Positions 60,861 to 64,000 of a stretch of DNA of 64,000 bases are shown here, one piece after another. The notes beneath the pieces were generated by a model. The model searched no databases. It was given only the letters and a program-made list of their open reading frames with translations, and had not been told where the DNA came from. The stretch is from Pustulibacterium marinum (GTDB lineage Bacteria > Bacteroidota > Bacteroidia > Flavobacteriales > Flavobacteriaceae), in contig NZ_FPBK01000001.1 in NCBI RefSeq assembly GCF_900116665.1, forward strand, positions 186,001-250,000, read 5' to 3'. The position numbers and the translations under genes are program-made. The first letter of the stretch is position 1. The number at the start of each line of letters is the position of its first letter.

Positions 60861-60888
60861 AAAGGCTTCAGAATTCTGAAGCCTTTTT
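60861..60888. terminator. Bidirectional terminator
   Basis: AAAGGCTTCAGAA/TTCTGAAGCCTTT is a perfect 26-base palindrome with flanking A and T runs, placed between the convergent M28 and prolyl oligopeptidase genes. Confidence 0.8.
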
Positions 60889-60911
60889 CGTTGATGTATT
60901 TTGAGAATAGT

Positions 60912-63056
60912 TTATTCTGCTAACTTCACTGGAAGTTCCTTGTATCCCATGTTGTATAAAGTAAATCCAAAGATATCAGCATATTGCTCTATGGTTTTGC
61001 TAATTGGAGTTCCTGCACCGTGACCGGCATTGGTTTCAATTCTGATTAAAACCGGAGCTTCTCCAGCTTGTTTAGCTTGTAATTGTGCTGCAAATTTAAA
61101 ACTGTGCGCAGGTACTACTCGGTCGTCATGATCTCCGGTAGTTACCAAAGTTGCAGGATATTTAGTGCCTTCTTTCACATTTTGAACAGGAGAATACCCT
61201 TTTAGATATTCAAACATTTCTTTGGAATCTTCTGCTGTTCCGTAATCGTAAGCCCATCCGGCTCCAGCAGTAAATGTGTGGTAACGCAACATATCCATTA
61301 CTCCAACTGCTGGTAAAGCTACTTGCATTAAATCGGGTCTTTGAGTCATGGTTGCACCCACTAACAGTCCACCGTTAGAACCACCACGAATGGCTAAATA
61401 ATCACTTGAAGTATACTTTTCATCAATTAGATATTCTGCAGCGGCAATAAAATCATCAAATACATTTTGTTTCTGCATTTTGGTACCGGCTACGTGCCAT
61501 TTTTTACCGTATTCACCACCGCCACGTAAATTGGCAACGGCATACACACCGCCTTGCTCTAACCAAACCGCATTAGTTACGCTGAACGAAGGCGTTAAAC
61601 TAATGTTGAATCCGCCATAACCATATAAGATGGTTGGATTTTTACCATTCAATTCTGTTCCCTTTTTGTAGGTAATCATCATCGGAACTTTGGTACCGTC
61701 TTTTGAAGTGTAAAATACTTGTTTCGATTCGTACGCATCACTATTGAAATCAATTTTAGGAGACCAATACAATTCTGAAGTTCCTTCAGCAATATCATAC
61801 GTATAAATACTTGAAGGCGTGTTGTAGTTGGTAAAGGAATAATATAGCGTTGTTTCTTCTTTTTTAGCGCCAAATCCACCAGCAGTTCCTAATCCTGGTA
61901 ATTCTACTTCTCTAACCAAGTTTCCATCATAATCATATTGTTTTACCTGATCGATGGCATCTTTCATGTACGAAGCAAAAAAGTAACCTCCGCCAGTTGA
62001 AGGACTCAAAGTGAATTCAGTTTCCGGAATAAAATCTTTCCAATTTTCAGGAGTTGGGTTCGCAGCATCTACAGTGACAATGCGTTTGTTAGGAGCGTCA
62101 TAATCGGTAACAATAAACAATTTTGAACCTTCGTTTTCTATCACATAGCTATCGTTGTCTGCATTGTCAACCACAGTAATGATTTTTGAATTTGGTTGTG
62201 TCAAATCCTTTAAAAACAATTTGTTTCCGTAGGTAGAAACAGCTGCTGTGATGACTAAATATTTTTGATCTTCGGTAACGCTACCGCCAACATACCTGCT
62301 TTTTTCTGCATCGGTTGCACCAAAAATAACAGCATCTTCCGTTTGTGGTGTTCCTAATTTGTGATAATATAATTTGTGCTGATCGGTCTTTGCAGAAAGC
62401 TCGCTTCCGTCTGGTTTGTCGTAGCTCGAATAGAAGAATCCTTCAGTTCCTTTCCAAGAAACTCCAGAGAATTTAATATCGGTGAGAGTATCGCCCACTT
62501 GTTCTTTGGTTGCAGTGTTGAGCACAATTACTTTGCGCCAATCGCTTCCTCCTTCAGAAATAGAATACGCAGCCAAGCTACCATCTTTGGTAAAGCTTAA
62601 TCCGGCTAGGGAAGTAGTGCCATCTTCAGCAAAAGTGTTGGGATCTAAAAAAATTTCTTCGTTTCCAGAAGCATCTTTTCTGTACAAAACCGATTGATTT
62701 TGCAAGCCATCATTTTTATAAAAATACGTATAATCGCCTCTTTCAAACGGAGCACTGATTTTCTCGTAATTCCATAATTTTTCAAGACGTTCCTTTAAGT
62801 CTTTTCTAAAAGGTATTTTATTTAAATAATCGAACGTTACGTTGTTTTCTTCTTTCACCCAAGCAGCGGTTTCATCGCTTCGGTCGTCTTCTAACCAACG
62901 ATACGGATCTTCAACAGCAACACCAAAAAAAGTGTCGGTTACCACTTCTTTTTTTGTGGTAGGATATTCAATTTTCATAGCAGTTTCTTCTTTTTTCGAA
63001 GTTTCATTACAGGCAATGAGGCTTAAAATTAATGCCCCGTAACAAAGGTTTTTCAT
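60912..63056 (-). CDS. Prolyl oligopeptidase (S9 family)
   Basis: A 714-residue lipoprotein-type prolyl endopeptidase (lipobox L-I-A-C at 13-16): N-terminal Y-P-T-T-K-K and D-P-Y-R-W-L-E-D, a seven-bladed propeller (about 95-440), and a hydrolase domain with S560 in G-G-S-N-G-G-L and the His in N-A-G-H-G. It cleaves short proline-containing peptides in the periplasm. Minus-strand -7 box TATATTTG at 63073-63080. Confidence 0.94.
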   Translation of the reverse strand: MKNLCYGALILSLIACNETSKKEETAMKIEYPTTKKEVVTDTFFGVAVEDPYRWLEDDRSDETAAWVKEENNVTFDYLNKIPFRKDLKERLEKLWNYEKISAPFERGDYTYFYKNDGLQNQSVLYRKDASGNEEIFLDPNTFAEDGTTSLAGLSFTKDGSLAAYSISEGGSDWRKVIVLNTATKEQVGDTLTDIKFSGVSWKGTEGFFYSSYDKPDGSELSAKTDQHKLYYHKLGTPQTEDAVIFGATDAEKSRYVGGSVTEDQKYLVITAAVSTYGNKLFLKDLTQPNSKIITVVDNADNDSYVIENEGSKLFIVTDYDAPNKRIVTVDAANPTPENWKDFIPETEFTLSPSTGGGYFFASYMKDAIDQVKQYDYDGNLVREVELPGLGTAGGFGAKKEETTLYYSFTNYNTPSSIYTYDIAEGTSELYWSPKIDFNSDAYESKQVFYTSKDGTKVPMMITYKKGTELNGKNPTILYGYGGFNISLTPSFSVTNAVWLEQGGVYAVANLRGGGEYGKKWHVAGTKMQKQNVFDDFIAAAEYLIDEKYTSSDYLAIRGGSNGGLLVGATMTQRPDLMQVALPAVGVMDMLRYHTFTAGAGWAYDYGTAEDSKEMFEYLKGYSPVQNVKEGTKYPATLVTTGDHDDRVVPAHSFKFAAQLQAKQAGEAPVLIRIETNAGHGAGTPISKTIEQYADIFGFTLYNMGYKELPVKLAE

Positions 63057-63276
63057 GAGTAATCAGTTTTCTCAAATATAAGTAATGAAATTCGTTTTGA
63101 GAGTATGATTGCAATATGAAAATTTAGAGTTGCTACTTAGAAATTTACTGCAATAATTTTTAGAAAACGTTGTAGAGATGATGTTTGTCATAGAATGCAA
63201 TTGAAAATAAAAGTGCTTGTAATTAGCTGATTAAGGAGTGTTAATTTTGAAACTGTAAACGAAAATCAACAATAAC

Positions 63277-63861
63277 ATGAAAGGTCATCTGGTATTTTTA
63301 GTAGGTTTATTTTGTATGTTTTTTTCAAATGCGCAAGAAGAAAAAATAGAACATCATGCGCTTAAAAACTCGTTACGAGTAAGTGTGGGAATAGGTCACA
63401 GTTATATAAAAAAAGGAATAGACGGTGAAAACTATGGAATTTCAATGGCCACCTTTTATGCTGACGGAGATTATTGGTTTTCGAACAAATTTGCTGCTGG
63501 TTTGCAAACAGAAATTATTCTGGAGGATTTTCTTGTAGAGCACCATTCTGAAGATGAGCATATACAAAAACTGGAACGCTCAAACCCTATTGCGGTAGTT
63601 CCTGTAATGCTGTATACACCTATAAAAAATGTGATGCTGGTAGGCGGTTATGGCGTAGATTTTTGTGAAAATGAAACCTTTACTATGGTAAGAACCGGGA
63701 TAGAATATGGAGTGCATTTTTCCAATGATTGGGAAGTAGGAACTTCACTTATCTACGATTTTAAAACTGATGCCTACGATGCTTGGGTTTTTGGCGTGGG
63801 CATTAGCAAATTTTTTAATTTTTCGTCTGACCATGCCCATGGATTGGCCAGTGCCGAATAG
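63277..63861 (+). CDS. Small outer-membrane beta-barrel protein, unknown
   Basis: A 194-residue exported protein (signal peptide about 1-19, ending S-N-A-Q) with alternating hydrophobic strands and aromatic girdles (Y-W-F-S-N-K-F, Y-G-V-H-F-S-N-D-W) typical of an 8-stranded barrel, and a His/Asp-rich stretch (H-H-S-E-D-E-H). The penultimate strand ends G-I-S-K-F-F-N-F. I cannot name a family. Confidence 0.7.
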   Translation: MKGHLVFLVGLFCMFFSNAQEEKIEHHALKNSLRVSVGIGHSYIKKGIDGENYGISMATFYADGDYWFSNKFAAGLQTEIILEDFLVEHHSEDEHIQKLERSNPIAVVPVMLYTPIKNVMLVGGYGVDFCENETFTMVRTGIEYGVHFSNDWEVGTSLIYDFKTDAYDAWVFGVGISKFFNFSSDHAHGLASAE

Positions 63862-63864
63862 AAG

Positions 63865-63897
63865 AAAAGCCTTCGAAATTTACTTCCGAAGGCTTTT
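63865..63897. terminator. Bidirectional terminator
   Basis: AAAAGCCTTCG pairs perfectly with CGAAGGCTTTT around an 11-base loop, between convergent genes. Confidence 0.8.
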
Positions 63898-63965
63898 CCG
63901 TAATTGTGATTTAAATAAACCACACCCAATTAAAAAAACTGCTAATAAATAAAAGAGGAAAAACG

Positions 63966-64000
63966 TTATTTCCAACCACCACCTAAGGCTCGGTATATAT
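63966..64000 (-). CDS. C-terminal end of a TolC-type efflux outer-membrane protein (partial)
   Basis: On the minus strand the last eleven codons read I-Y-R-A-L-G-G-G-W-K then TAA. This ending (Y-x-A-L-G-G-G-W) is characteristic of NodT/TolC-family outer-membrane factors of RND efflux pumps. The gene continues beyond the window. The evidence is short but distinctive. Confidence 0.72.
   Translation of the reverse strand, partial: IYRALGGGWK

Overview
The window looks like a chromosome segment from a marine Flavobacteriaceae (phylum Bacteroidota). Supporting signs are the low GC content, Bacteroidota-type -7 boxes (TAnnTTTG), a gliding gene (gldH), a type IX secretion sorting tail, a SusC/SusD pair, a PID-CTERM-like peptide and many ATGAAAAAA starts. 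I cannot name the genus from sequence alone.

Layout. (1) 1-6775: a U32-family protein (TrhP-like, cut by the window edge), a ferredoxin and TrhO, which together resemble both known routes to tRNA 5-hydroxyuridine; then ricT, gldH and a class A penicillin-binding protein. (2) 7086-9605: a secreted LamG plus PNGase F-like glycosidase with a type IX sorting tail, followed by an arylsulfotransferase-like gene remnant and a tRNA(CAU). (3) 10135-12230: methylmalonyl-CoA epimerase, rbfA and an FtsX-like permease. (4) 12449-18662: a tight seven-gene signalling operon: receiver, H-NOX haem sensor, triple-PAS histidine kinase, FIST-domain sensor, second kinase, Hpt and LytTR response regulator. (5) 18663-20268: a 1.6-kb region almost without conventional genes. 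It holds two promoters that share an upstream element with the signalling operon's own promoter (the second drives a shortened GT2-like protein at 20269), a 55-aa small ORF lying in a foldable RNA, three hairpin repeat units with a compensatory base change, and a second foldable RNA. (6) 20924-46407: an 18-gene pectin locus with one divergent LacI regulator. It contains two GH28, CE8 and CE12 esterases, an alpha/beta esterase, GH43, GH105, DUF4861, SusC/SusD, KdgF, ExuT and the complete uxaCBA, kduID, kdgK and eda set. (7) 46745-64000: a PID-CTERM-like peptide, riboflavin synthase, pdxA, DUF177-rpmF, fabH-accB-accC, three secreted or membrane proteins of unknown role, an FAD oxidoreductase, mtgA, a GreA/B-like protein, an ABC ATPase, an M28 peptidase, prolyl oligopeptidase, a small outer-membrane protein and the last codons of a TolC-type efflux gene.

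How the genes work together. The pectin locus should bind and import homogalacturonan and rhamnogalacturonan fragments (SusCD), de-esterify and hydrolyse them, and carry both saturated galacturonate (UxaC, UxaB, UxaA) and unsaturated uronate (KdgF, KduI, KduD) to KDG, then via KdgK and Eda to pyruvate and glyceraldehyde 3-phosphate. No polysaccharide lyase is present, so unsaturated substrates must come from elsewhere. Two palindromic operators, each directly abutting a -7 box, suggest LacI repression of both arms.

The most unusual part is 12351-20709. A putative nitric oxide or redox phosphorelay with two candidate haem sensors feeds a LytTR regulator, and a shared promoter element links it to its own operon, to a small-RNA or peptide cluster and to a shortened glycosyltransferase.
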